Shown here: positions 34,295 through 43,010 of the stretch, piece by piece
Layout: every line of letters starts with the position of its first letter
Position numbering within the stretch: position 1 is the stretch's first letter
NCBI GenBank assembly: GCA_964523105.1
Contig: CAZFZN010000002.1
Location: 248,001 to 312,000, forward strand
DNA length: 64,000 nt
Direction of reading: 5' to 3'
Source of the DNA: V1-33 sp964523105
GTDB taxonomy: Bacteria; Verrucomicrobiota; Verrucomicrobiia; Verrucomicrobiales; V1-33
Program-made: the position numbers and the translations under genes
Notes under the pieces: generated by a model
What the model was told of the DNA's origin: nothing
The model's input: the letters and a program-made list of their open reading frames with translations, nothing else
Databases searched by the model: none

Positions 34295-37261
34295 ATGACG
34301 CACCGCATCTCCCCCCTCGCCTTTTCGCTTTGTCTCACAGCCGGTGCGGCATTCGCCCAGTGGCGGAATGCGGCACGGCTCAGCGACCCGGCCCACACAG
34401 GCGACATCAAAGAGGCCCGGCTCGCTCCGGCAGCGGATGGCGGCTTTCATGCCATTTACCGGCATTTCGCCGCCGGGGGCGTGGAGGTGCGCTACCGCCG
34501 TTATGAAGGCGGCTCGCTGCGTCCCGCCGTGCTGGTGCATCAGCTGGGATTCCTCGCCGGCGGGGAGATCTGTGAATCCGGAGACGGCGGCATCCATTTG
34601 GTCTGGGAAAACTGGGATGACGTGAACGAACAGATCTGGTGGGCCAGATCGGCGGACGGCGGCCTGACATTTCCCTCAAAGCAGGCCATCACCGCCTACG
34701 GCAACAATCCGAACGGTCAGGCCAAGAACCCGATGATCGTGCCATTCGGTTCCGCCGGTGCCGAAGTGCTGGCATTGAGCTGGGGTGCGCCGCCGGCGAA
34801 CCGGATGTATCACAACCGCCACAACGGCACCGCATGGCTCGGCCACACCAACAGCGGCATCAGCACCAGCAACAGCTACGCCGCGTGGGGCAGCGCGCGG
34901 AATCCCGTGGACGGCTCGGTGTGGCGCACCTACGGCAAAGAGGTGAGCGGACAGTGGCAGATCGCCATCCGGCGGTTCAACGGCACCGCATGGGGGCCTG
35001 AGGAAATGGTGACAACTTACGCCGTGGACACGGTCGATGAATTTCCCTCCCGCGGAAATGTGGCCATCAACAGTGCGGGTGAAGTGATGGTGGTGTGGGA
35101 TGCGGAGAGCGATGTCTGGAGCCGTCTGCGCGCCGCCAATGGAACATGGGGCGCCGTGCAGCGCATCGGCGCGGGTTATGCCCCGGCGGTCACGGATGTT
35201 CCCGGCGGACGGGACTTTTATCTGGTGCATCCATGGCCGCGCGATTCCTGGAATCAAATCGCGGGCCGCCGGTGGTCCGGGGGCGTGTGGTCCGCCAGCG
35301 TGAAGGTGAGCAACGGGCTGGCGAACAATTATTCGCCCAACTGCGACATCACCGCCGATCCCCTGGGCAATCTTTACGCCTGCTGGGAATACTGGCCGAA
35401 CGGCGGCGCCGGCCCACCCGTCTCTTATTTCTCCGTGATGCCTCATGTGCCGCCGGCGGCTTTGAGTGCGCCGCTGGACGGCTCCGGCGTGCTCGCCCCC
35501 GGGACCATGACCCTGACGGCAGAGCCAGGAGATGCCACGGTCACCCTGACAAGAGTTGAGTTTTACCAGGACGGCGTCAAGCTCGGCGAGAAAAGCGCCG
35601 CGCCGTGGACATGGCCGGTCAGCGGTCTCGCGGCGGGCCATTATTTCTTCCATGTGGCCGGGACTGACAGCACCGGCCGGCGCGAGAACTCTGCGGCCGT
35701 CAGCGTCGTCGTCGTGCAGGGCACGTCCCGGGCGCTCATTGGCACTGGCGCGACCTGGCGCTATCTTGATAACGGCACCGATCAGGGAAGCGCATGGCGC
35801 GCCGGCGCGTTCAATGACAGCGCGTGGCGGACCGGAGCCTCGCAACTGGGTTATGGCGACGGCGATGAAACGACCACCGTGGAGGACAACGCCACCGCCG
35901 GTTATGTCGCCGCAGACACAAACCGCTACATTACCACATACTTCCGGCACACCATCAACATTCCCGGCCCCGGTTCGCTCAAAGCCCTCACCGGCCGCCT
36001 CATGCGCGACGACGGCGCGGCGGTGTATCTGAATGGTCAGGAAATCCACCGGTCCAATCTCGCGGATGCCGCCGCCTACAACACCCAGGCTCTGGCCACG
36101 GTGAATGCGCCGGATGAATCGGCATGGCACACTTTCGTCGTGCCGCCCTCACAATTGGTGGCGGGAGCGAATGTGATTGCGGTGGAAGTGCATCAGGCCG
36201 CCGCCGGCAGCAGCGACCTTACTTTCGACTTCGAGCTTACCGCGCTGCAGGCTGACCCCGTTCCGCCCGCTGTCAGCTTTCTATCCCCGGTCAACGGAGC
36301 GGTGCTGGGGGCGCCGGCCAGTTTCCCGCTGCACGCCGGTGTGAGTGACGACGACGGCGATGTCACCAAAGTGGAATTCTTCCGCAACGGCATGAAGCTC
36401 GGCGAAGCCAACGGCGCGCCCGTTACATTCACCATCGCGGAAGCCCCCGCCGGCAGCCATGTTTACACTGCCATCGCCCACGATGCCGCCGGCTTCACCT
36501 CTCCGCCCGCCGCAGTGAGCGTCATCGTTTCCGCCACCCGGCCCGCCACCCTCGCCGCGGCTGGAAGCGCATGGCGATATCTCGACACCGGCAGCGCCGC
36601 CCCCGCAGGCTGGCAGCAACTCAACTTCAATGACGCCACATGGAAAAGCGGCGCCGCTGAATTCGGTTTCGGCGACGGCGGCGAGACCACGCTCATCGAC
36701 GGCGGCCCCGACGGCGCGCGCTATCCAACCACCTACTTCCGCCACCGCTTTCGCATATCGCAGCCCGCTGCGGTGGAGCAAACCTTCCTGCGTCTCCTCT
36801 GCGACGACGGCGCTGTCATCTATCTCAACGGACAGGAAATCCGCCGCTACAATATGCCGGCCGGGGCGGTCAGTTTTACGACGCCTGCGCTCACCGCTGT
36901 CGGCGGCGCGGATGAAACCTCATGGCTCCCCTTCCCTTTCGCCGCCTCACGCCTCCAGCCGGGCGAAAACATTCTCGCCGTCGAAGTCCATCAGTCCGCT
37001 GTCACCAGCAGCGATCTCAGCTTCGACTTTTCTCTTGGCGGCTACACGTTCGCCAGCCTCCCGCAACTCGCGCAGCGCCCGGGAGCCGCCGGCATCGAAC
37101 TGTCCTGGCCGGACTGGGCCCTGGCATGGCGCGTGGAACAGTCGTCCGATCTGCAAAACTGGTCGCCGGCGGCCGGCACCGCAGTGCCGGACGGCACGAG
37201 CCTCAAACTGGAATTGCCGTTTCCCGTGCCGCCTGCTTTCTTCAGGCTGGCCACGCCTTGA
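34295..37261 (+). CDS. Exported propeller protein with duplicated beta-module, 988 aa
   Basis: A signal peptide (1-21) is followed by a sialidase-like six-bladed-propeller region (about 22-390) with repeated GGIHLVWENWDD-type strands. Then come an Ig-like domain (about 390-475, VEFYQDGVKLGE), a first ~170-residue module (480-650), a second Ig-like domain (655-750, VEFFRNGMKLGEA) and a second module copy (755-925). The two modules share W-R-Y-L-D, F-N-D-(S/A)-x-W, G-D-G-x-E-T-T, D-D-G-A-x-Y-L-N-G-Q-E-I and V-E-V-H-Q, so the Ig+module unit has been duplicated within the gene. The C-terminal 60 residues are the WRVEQSSDLQNWSP type of tail. No active-site residues typical of sialidases are evident, so a binding role is more likely than catalysis. 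Confidence 0.8.
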   Translation: MTHRISPLAFSLCLTAGAAFAQWRNAARLSDPAHTGDIKEARLAPAADGGFHAIYRHFAAGGVEVRYRRYEGGSLRPAVLVHQLGFLAGGEICESGDGGIHLVWENWDDVNEQIWWARSADGGLTFPSKQAITAYGNNPNGQAKNPMIVPFGSAGAEVLALSWGAPPANRMYHNRHNGTAWLGHTNSGISTSNSYAAWGSARNPVDGSVWRTYGKEVSGQWQIAIRRFNGTAWGPEEMVTTYAVDTVDEFPSRGNVAINSAGEVMVVWDAESDVWSRLRAANGTWGAVQRIGAGYAPAVTDVPGGRDFYLVHPWPRDSWNQIAGRRWSGGVWSASVKVSNGLANNYSPNCDITADPLGNLYACWEYWPNGGAGPPVSYFSVMPHVPPAALSAPLDGSGVLAPGTMTLTAEPGDATVTLTRVEFYQDGVKLGEKSAAPWTWPVSGLAAGHYFFHVAGTDSTGRRENSAAVSVVVVQGTSRALIGTGATWRYLDNGTDQGSAWRAGAFNDSAWRTGASQLGYGDGDETTTVEDNATAGYVAADTNRYITTYFRHTINIPGPGSLKALTGRLMRDDGAAVYLNGQEIHRSNLADAAAYNTQALATVNAPDESAWHTFVVPPSQLVAGANVIAVEVHQAAAGSSDLTFDFELTALQADPVPPAVSFLSPVNGAVLGAPASFPLHAGVSDDDGDVTKVEFFRNGMKLGEANGAPVTFTIAEAPAGSHVYTAIAHDAAGFTSPPAAVSVIVSATRPATLAAAGSAWRYLDTGSAAPAGWQQLNFNDATWKSGAAEFGFGDGGETTLIDGGPDGARYPTTYFRHRFRISQPAAVEQTFLRLLCDDGAVIYLNGQEIRRYNMPAGAVSFTTPALTAVGGADETSWLPFPFAASRLQPGENILAVEVHQSAVTSSDLSFDFSLGGYTFASLPQLAQRPGAAGIELSWPDWALAWRVEQSSDLQNWSPAAGTAVPDGTSLKLELPFPVPPAFFRLATP

Positions 37262-37286
37262 TTGCGCAGTCCTCCCGGCGTCCGGC

Positions 37287-37329
37287 GGCAAAAACAAACA
37301 ACTCCGCCGGGCGGCAGCCGCGGCGGAGT
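37287..37329 (-). terminator. Rho-independent terminator of the rplM-rpsI operon
   Basis: ACTCCGCCG (37301-37309) and CGGCGGAGT (37321-37329) form a perfect 9-bp stem with an 11-nt loop. On the minus strand it is followed by a T-rich run (TGTTTGTTTTT). It starts 29 bp after the rpsI stop codon. Confidence 0.85.
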
Positions 37330-37357
37330 CGCTGTGCGGGGAGTTCGCGGGGAACGG

Positions 37358-37750
37358 TTAGCGCTTGCTGAACTGGTAGCGCTTCCGGGCGCCGGGGCGT
37401 CCGTATTTCTTGCGCTCCTTGGCGCGGGCGTCACGGGTGAGGTGATGACCTTCCTTGAGCACCGGGCGGTAATCGGGATCGACCGTCAGCAGCGCGCGGG
37501 CGATGGCGAGGCGCGCCGCTCCGGCCTGGCCGCTCAGGCCGCCGCCGGTGGAATGAATGACGACGTCGAACTTGGTGGTGTTGCCCGTGTACTGAAGAGG
37601 CGCCAGCACCGCATTGCGCATGGAAACGGTGGTGAAGTAGTCCTCGAAGGCGCGGTCGTTGACGGTGATGTGACCTTCGCCCGGGGTCAGAGTGGCGCGG
37701 GCGATGGAGGTCTTGCGGCGGCCGGTGGCGGCGATGGGAGTGTCTGCCAT
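37358..37750 (-). CDS. rpsI: 30S ribosomal protein S9
   Basis: A 130-aa S9 of normal length. Family landmarks are GRRKTSIARATLTPGEG near the N-terminus, the central GGGLSGQAGAARLAIARAL, and the basic tail ending KRYQFSKR, whose last Arg contacts P-site tRNA in the ribosome. It follows rplM by 18 bp on the same strand, the widely conserved L13-S9 operon. No Shine-Dalgarno sequence precedes the ATG. Confidence 0.99.
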   Translation of the reverse strand: MADTPIAATGRRKTSIARATLTPGEGHITVNDRAFEDYFTTVSMRNAVLAPLQYTGNTTKFDVVIHSTGGGLSGQAGAARLAIARALLTVDPDYRPVLKEGHHLTRDARAKERKKYGRPGARKRYQFSKR

Positions 37751-37768
37751 GATGGTTGGAAATTGAAA

Positions 37769-38197
37769 TTAGAAGGTGTGGGCGACGGGCTGCTGAGCCT
37801 CGTGCTCGTGTTTATCGCCGCGATAGACGCGGAGTTTGGTGAGGATTTTGCGTCCGAGTTTGTTGTGGGGGATCATGCCGCGGACGGCCAGCAGGACGAG
37901 TTGCTCGGGACGGCGGGCGCGGATTTGGCGGGGCGTCTCGCTGTGGTGACCGCCGACATAACCGGTGAAGCGGCGGTGCACTTTGTCGGTCTCCTTTTTG
38001 CCCGTGAGGACTACCTTGGCGGCGTTGATCACGACGACGTGATCGCCGTTATCGATGTGAGGGGTGTAGGTCACCTTGTTCTTGCCGCGCAGAAGATTCG
38101 CGGTCTCGACGGCGACGTCACCGAGCACACGGTTGGCGGCATCCACGAGATACCACTTGCGTTTGATGTCTTCAGCTTTGGCTGAGATGGTTTTCAT
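37769..38197 (-). CDS. rplM: 50S ribosomal protein L13
   Basis: A 142-aa L13 with KRKWYLVDAANRVLGDVA at the N-terminus, HIDNGDHVVVINA, and the family signature region GMIPHNKLGRKILTKLRVY. The frame continues upstream, but the ATG at 38197 (MKTISAKAEDIKRKW) gives the family's usual length and start, so I use it. First gene of the L13-S9 operon; a candidate promoter lies at 38251-38278. Confidence 0.98.
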   Translation of the reverse strand: MKTISAKAEDIKRKWYLVDAANRVLGDVAVETANLLRGKNKVTYTPHIDNGDHVVVINAAKVVLTGKKETDKVHRRFTGYVGGHHSETPRQIRARRPEQLVLLAVRGMIPHNKLGRKILTKLRVYRGDKHEHEAQQPVAHTF

Positions 38198-38250
38198 ATG
38201 ACTCTGAAAATGAATAAGGTCTGGCACGAGCCCCGGGGGCGGGGGCGCGG

Positions 38251-38278
38251 AGAGTAGGTTCCCTTTCCGGGGTGTCAA
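38251..38278 (-). promoter_or_regulatory. Candidate promoter for rplM-rpsI
   Basis: On the minus strand TTGACA (38278-38273) is followed after 16 bp by TACTCT (38256-38251). The -35 is perfect and the -10 weak (3 of 6), but position and direction fit, giving a leader of roughly 50 nt before rplM. Confidence 0.45.
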
Positions 38279-38391
38279 ATGGAGTTTTTCAGGGAAACGG
38301 CTGCTTCCGGCCGCGCAGCCGACGGGCGCCCGGCGGACAATTCCGTCCCCGGCTTCAACCATCCAAGCCCTGACGGCGCAGCGCCGGGAGA

Positions 38392-38721
38392 TCACCAGCG
38401 CGGATGATAGCCACGGCGATAGTGGCCGTGGTAATGCCCGCCGTAGTAATGATGGTGGTGATCATCGTCGGCAAGGATCGCGGCAGTGCCCAGCGCCACG
38501 GCGCCGATGGCGACTCCGGTGGCCACGTTATTGGCATTCGCCTGCTGCCAGCCGGCGTCGTTCACGCGCAGCCGCGCCATTTCCCGGTCGTATTCCTCAG
38601 GTGAGATCTGCCCGTTCATGTAAGCCTGGTGGAGCGCTCCCATTTGAGCCTGGTAGGGAGAGGCGCAGGAGGCCAGCACAGCGGCGGCGGCAAGGGCGGC
38701 GATAAAGCGAAGGGGTTTCAT
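38392..38721 (-). CDS. Small His-rich lipoprotein, 109 aa
   Basis: The start at 38721 gives a lipoprotein signal peptide with lipobox L-A-S-C19. The mature protein has a SHOCT-like helix hairpin (GQISPEEYDREMARLR, about 42-57), a Gly/Ala-rich apolar segment (ATGVAIGAVALGTAAIL) that could insert in a membrane, and a tail of His, Tyr, Gly and Arg (DDDHHHHYYGGHYHGHY). The His-rich tail could bind metal, but that is only inference. It is divergent from the aldolase-family gene. Confidence 0.8.
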   Translation of the reverse strand: MKPLRFIAALAAAAVLASCASPYQAQMGALHQAYMNGQISPEEYDREMARLRVNDAGWQQANANNVATGVAIGAVALGTAAILADDDHHHHYYGGHYHGHYRRGYHPRW

Positions 38722-38879
38722 GGGGTAAGAGTGAAGCACGATGACTGAAGGACCGGTGAATCCGACGGCGGGGAATGTTTTGTATTCACGGCGGAGAGAA
38801 AATGAACTGAAATTTTTGCACCTGCGCCTTGCGCCCGGCGCATCGCCCGGAATGTGGCGGTTTTCCCCGAACTCAGATT

Positions 38880-39806
38880 ATGACACCCCGCTGGACCGGC
38901 GTCTTTCCCGCCATCACCACTCAAATGCACCAGGACGGCTCGCTCGATCTGGAAGCGACCGCCCGCCACGCCGAAGCACTGCTCGCCTCCGGCATCAAAG
39001 GCCTTATCTTCCTGGGATCGCTGGGGGAGAACCAGCCGATGACCGCGGAGGAAAAGCGGCTGGTCATTTCTGAAATGGTCGGCGCGGTCAAAGGCCGGGT
39101 GCCCGTGCTCAGCGGCGTCGCCGAGACGAGCACCGCGGAGGCGGCGCGGTATGTGCGCGACTGCGAGAAACTCGGCGCCGACGGCTTCATGCTCATGCCC
39201 GCCATGCTTTACAAAGGCGCGCCGGAGGAAACGATGGCGCATTTCCGCACCGTGGCGCAGGCCACGGGACTGCCGATCATGATCTACAACAATCCTATCA
39301 GCTATGCGAATGACATCACGCCGGAGATGTTCGCGCAGCTGGCGGATCAGAAGAATTTCGTGGCGCTCAAGGAAAGCGCCGGCGACACCCGCCGCATCAC
39401 CGACCTGCACAACACGGTCGGCGGCCGCTATGCCATCTTCACCGGCGTGGACAACCTCATGCTGGAAAGCGCCGTGCTCGGTCTCGACGGCTGGGTCGCG
39501 GGCAGCGGCATCGCCTTTCCCATGGAGAATCAATACCTCTGGGAACTGACCCGCGCCGGACGATGGGCGGACGCGCTGGCGGTCTATCGCTGGTTCACTC
39601 CCCTGCTCCATCTGGATGTGAGCACCAAGTTCGTCCACTACATCAAGCTCGCCGTGCAGGAGTGCGGACTCGGCAAGGAATGGGTCCGCGCGCCGCGGCT
39701 GCCACTGACCGGCGCGGAGCGGGAGCGCGTGCTAAAGATCATCCACGACGGCATCGCGGCGCGTCCGCAACTGCCTGCGGACTGGAAGCCCGGGACGTGG
39801 AGTTAA
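38880..39806 (+). CDS. DHDPS/NAL-superfamily class I aldolase, not DapA (308 aa)
   Basis: A complete TIM-barrel enzyme of the dihydrodipicolinate synthase/N-acetylneuraminate lyase family, which forms a Schiff base between a lysine and a 2-keto acid. K164 in VALKESAGD and Y136 in IYNNP keep the same 28-residue spacing as K161/Y133 of E. coli DapA. The DapA-specific residues are not kept: the T-T pair of GTTGE is S47-L48 (GSLGE), no Tyr aligns with Y107, and the Arg after the Y-N-x-P motif is absent. It is therefore probably a keto-acid lyase or dehydratase of another pathway (for example 2-keto-3-deoxy-sugar acid or hydroxyproline-type breakdown) rather than a lysine-biosynthesis enzyme. The start at 38880 (MTPRWTGVFPAITTQ) fits the family. 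No operon partner helps. Confidence 0.9.
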   Translation: MTPRWTGVFPAITTQMHQDGSLDLEATARHAEALLASGIKGLIFLGSLGENQPMTAEEKRLVISEMVGAVKGRVPVLSGVAETSTAEAARYVRDCEKLGADGFMLMPAMLYKGAPEETMAHFRTVAQATGLPIMIYNNPISYANDITPEMFAQLADQKNFVALKESAGDTRRITDLHNTVGGRYAIFTGVDNLMLESAVLGLDGWVAGSGIAFPMENQYLWELTRAGRWADALAVYRWFTPLLHLDVSTKFVHYIKLAVQECGLGKEWVRAPRLPLTGAERERVLKIIHDGIAARPQLPADWKPGTWS

Positions 39807-39879
39807 ACCCGTTCCATTCAGATACGGACGGACTCACAGGCCGGGTTGCGCCGGCCGAATCGAGGGGCATACTCGGGGC

Positions 39880-42800
39880 ATGTCCCGTTCCTCCCTGCCA
39901 CTCCTTGCTCTGCTCGGACCTCTAGCGACTGGTCTCATCGCAGCGCCGGCCAACGACAACTTTGCGGCCGCTGCAGCCATCACGGCGGCTTCCGGCTCCC
40001 TGCCGGCAGTGAATACCTTCAGCGCCACCGGCGAACCCGGCGAACCGGAGCACGCCGGCATCAGCGGCGGGCGCTCCATCTGGCACCGCTTCACGCCCGC
40101 TGCCAAAGACCGGTTCGTTTTTCACACCGTGGGAAGCAACTTCGACACGCTTCTCGCCGCCTACACCGGCAGCGCGGTGAACACCCTGACCGAACTCGCA
40201 TCGAATGACGATTTCAGCTCCGGCACCGCCAGCCGCATCGAGTTCTTCGCCGACCCGGCGAATCCGGTCAGCGTTGCCATCGACGGCTATCTGTCGGCCA
40301 GCGGCAACGCCGTGCTGACCTGGGCTAACGCGGTGCTGGCCAACGATGCTTTCTCATCCTCCATTGCCCTCTCCGGCGCCCAGGGCGCGGTGAGTGGCTG
40401 GAATTTCCGGGCGACGAGTGAATCCGGGGAGTTGAATGCGGGAACCTCTGTTTGGTATCGCTGGACTGCGCCCGCCAATGCCAACGGCCTGATCACGGTA
40501 AACAGCCCTGACATGGCGGCGTTTGTCGGTGTTTATACCGGCAACAGCGTCGGCGCCCTCACTGAGGTGACCACGGCCAGCGCCGGCCCCGGAGCGGATG
40601 CCACCGCGAGTTTCGCGGCCGTCAGCGGCACCGTCTATCGCATTCAGATCAAAGGAAATACCGGGGGCACCGGCGAATTCAGTCTCACCTGGGGTGTCAG
40701 CGGCGGCGGCGCCACGCAACTGCTGCCGGACATCATTTCCGTGGCCAGCCAGGCGGATCAATACATGTACGGCTGGACCCTCGATCAGACTCAAATCCCG
40801 GGCCGAACGCTGCTGCGTGTCACCACCGCCACCGCCAATGTCGGCTCCGGCAAACTCGAACTGCGCGGCTCCACCTCCAATCCGGCCGTTTATCAGCGCG
40901 TCTTCAACCTCAACGGCACCTACTCCGACCGGCTCGCGGGCACGTTCACTTTCCACCCCACTCACGGACACCTGCACTTCGACGGATGGCTGCAGTTTCA
41001 CCTGCGCGCCGTCACGGCGGAAAACGGAGTCGGCGGCATCGTGGCCACCGGCGACAAAACCAGCTTCGCCATCATCGACCTCGACGCTCACGATCTCTCT
41101 CTGCCAGGCGCTCCCACCAGTTCCGTGTACAGCGGCGGTCTGGTGCAGGGCATCAGCGTCGGGTGGAGGGACATCTACTCCAGGACCCTCGACGACCAGT
41201 GGATCGATGTCACCAATGTGCCGCCCGGGGCCTACTGGCTGGAATCCGTGGTGGACCCTGACAATCGCGTGCTCGAGTCTGACGAAACCAATAACACGAC
41301 ACGCATTCTCATCACCTACGCCGGATCCGCGCCGCCGAACAACAACTTCTTCTCCGCCACCCTGCTCACCGGCACCGGCGCTGCAACCAACGGACGCAAT
41401 TTCTCCGCCAACAAGGAAAGCGGCGAACCGGCGCACGCGGGCAACGCCGGCGGAAAGTCCGTCTGGTACCGCTGGATCGCACCCTATTCCGGGCCAGTGA
41501 CCATCAGCACCGCCGGCAGCGGCTTCGACACATTGCTGGCCGTGTACACCGGCTCCGGCCTGACCACGCTGACGCCGGTCGCCTCGAATGACGACGACGC
41601 GCCCGCCACCACCAGCCGCGTCACTTTCACTGCCGTCAACGGCACCGCCTATCGCATCGTCGTGGACGGCAAGGACGGCGCCGCCGGACCGGTCGAGATC
41701 GCCATCAATCCCGCGAACAACGATCACTTCAGCACCGCCACCGCGCTGACGGGAGGCAGCGGCACGGCCACCGGCAGCAATCGCGGCGCCACCGCCGAAG
41801 CCGGCGAACCCGGTCACCACGGTGCGCCCGCTGCCACCTCCATCTGGTACTCTTGGACCGCCACCCTCACAGGCGACGCTGCGTTTTCCACCGAAGGCAG
41901 CACCTTCGATACGCGGCTCGCCGTTTACACCGGCAGCAGCGTGGATGCCCTGACACCTGTCGCCTCCTCGATGGGGGCGGGGCTGAATGCGCCCGCCACC
42001 GTCAATTTCCACATCAACAGCGGCACCGTTTACCGCATTGCCGTGGATGGGGGGCCCGGGGCCGTGAAACTCACCTGGCAGGCCGCCACCGCCATCGCTC
42101 CCTACGTGATCACTCATCCCGCGACGGGCAATCACCAGCAGGGAACCAATCTCCAGATCACCGCCGCCATTGGCGGTTCGCCCACGCTCACCTATCAATG
42201 GCGATTTGCCGGCAATCCCATCAGCGACAGCGTGAAATATGCCGGAACGGGCACTCCGGTGCTGACGGTGCGGAAGATCGACTTCAATGACTCCGGCACC
42301 TACACGCTCACCGGCACCAACCCCTCGGGCACGGTCACCACCAATCCGGCGAGCATCATCGTCCTCGCGAACCCGCGGACAGCCTCCATCACCGACAGCT
42401 CCGGCGATATCGGAGGCAGTGTCTTCGCGCCGGTCATGCTCAACGCCACGGGGAACGAACACGCCCTGCAGTTCACCCTGACGTATGATCCTGACATTCT
42501 GGGCAACGGCCGCATCACCGCCGGCCCGGCGGCGCCTGGCGCCGTCATCGTGCTCAACCGCGACGAGGAAACAGCAGGCCGGCTCGGAGTGACGCTCACT
42601 CTGCCGGGCAGCGAAGTGTTCGCCGCCGGACTGCATCACGCGATCGATGCGCAGTTCGACGTGTCCCCGGGAGCCGCACCCGGCAATTCTATCCTCGCCT
42701 TCGGCGATTCGCCCGTCGTGCACCATGCCCTGAGCGTCTCGAATGCCGTGCTGCCGGTGGTTTTCGATCCGGGAAACCTCCTGCTCGAACAGGTCAATGC

Positions 42801-43008
42801 CACCATCGCCAGTGCGCCCGCCCCGGGCGGCGGCGCCACCCTGACGGTTCGCGGGCTGCGCGGCCGGGACTATCAACTGCTGCAGTCGGGCGACATGACC
42901 AGCTGGTCCGTGGTGGAGACCGCCGCCATCGGCGCTTCCGGCACCGTGGTATTCAATCTGCCCGCGGGCGGCACGCGCGGATTCTTCATGGCAGCCCCTG
43001 CTCCCTGA
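39880..43008 (+). CDS. Exported lysyl-oxidase-like protein with pre-peptidase repeats, 1042 aa
   Basis: After a signal peptide (1-22) come two pre-peptidase C-terminal-like domains (25-148, 153-272; motif NDNF...SVWYRW...FDTLLAVYTG), a lysyl-oxidase-like domain (about 280-480), two more pre-peptidase domains (487-610, 613-735), an Ig-like domain (742-830) and a cohesin-like domain (835-985). The LOX domain has H359-P-T-H362-G-H364-L-H366, matching the copper-binding WHxCHxHxH motif. The animal LOX cofactor residues also align: K393 in GDKTSF (animal HKASF) and Y433 in RDIY (animal DTY). DQWIDVTNVPPGAYWLE and ESDETNN follow as in animal enzymes. Activity as a secreted amine oxidase is plausible. 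It is the first gene of a tight three-gene run (gaps 2 and 6 bp). Confidence 0.85.
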   Translation: MSRSSLPLLALLGPLATGLIAAPANDNFAAAAAITAASGSLPAVNTFSATGEPGEPEHAGISGGRSIWHRFTPAAKDRFVFHTVGSNFDTLLAAYTGSAVNTLTELASNDDFSSGTASRIEFFADPANPVSVAIDGYLSASGNAVLTWANAVLANDAFSSSIALSGAQGAVSGWNFRATSESGELNAGTSVWYRWTAPANANGLITVNSPDMAAFVGVYTGNSVGALTEVTTASAGPGADATASFAAVSGTVYRIQIKGNTGGTGEFSLTWGVSGGGATQLLPDIISVASQADQYMYGWTLDQTQIPGRTLLRVTTATANVGSGKLELRGSTSNPAVYQRVFNLNGTYSDRLAGTFTFHPTHGHLHFDGWLQFHLRAVTAENGVGGIVATGDKTSFAIIDLDAHDLSLPGAPTSSVYSGGLVQGISVGWRDIYSRTLDDQWIDVTNVPPGAYWLESVVDPDNRVLESDETNNTTRILITYAGSAPPNNNFFSATLLTGTGAATNGRNFSANKESGEPAHAGNAGGKSVWYRWIAPYSGPVTISTAGSGFDTLLAVYTGSGLTTLTPVASNDDDAPATTSRVTFTAVNGTAYRIVVDGKDGAAGPVEIAINPANNDHFSTATALTGGSGTATGSNRGATAEAGEPGHHGAPAATSIWYSWTATLTGDAAFSTEGSTFDTRLAVYTGSSVDALTPVASSMGAGLNAPATVNFHINSGTVYRIAVDGGPGAVKLTWQAATAIAPYVITHPATGNHQQGTNLQITAAIGGSPTLTYQWRFAGNPISDSVKYAGTGTPVLTVRKIDFNDSGTYTLTGTNPSGTVTTNPASIIVLANPRTASITDSSGDIGGSVFAPVMLNATGNEHALQFTLTYDPDILGNGRITAGPAAPGAVIVLNRDEETAGRLGVTLTLPGSEVFAAGLHHAIDAQFDVSPGAAPGNSILAFGDSPVVHHALSVSNAVLPVVFDPGNLLLEQVNATIASAPAPGGGATLTVRGLRGRDYQLLQSGDMTSWSVVETAAIGASGTVVFNLPAGGTRGFFMAAPAP

Positions 43009-43010
43009 CC

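Noticed and set aside
34180..34410. 77-codon N-terminal extension of the lectin-like protein
   Set aside because: It would bury the signal peptide, overlaps the divergent neighbour's start and has non-coding composition.
38198..38395. 66-codon N-terminal extension of L13
   Set aside because: Ribosomal protein L13 is about 142 aa; the extension has no counterpart in the family and covers the candidate promoter.
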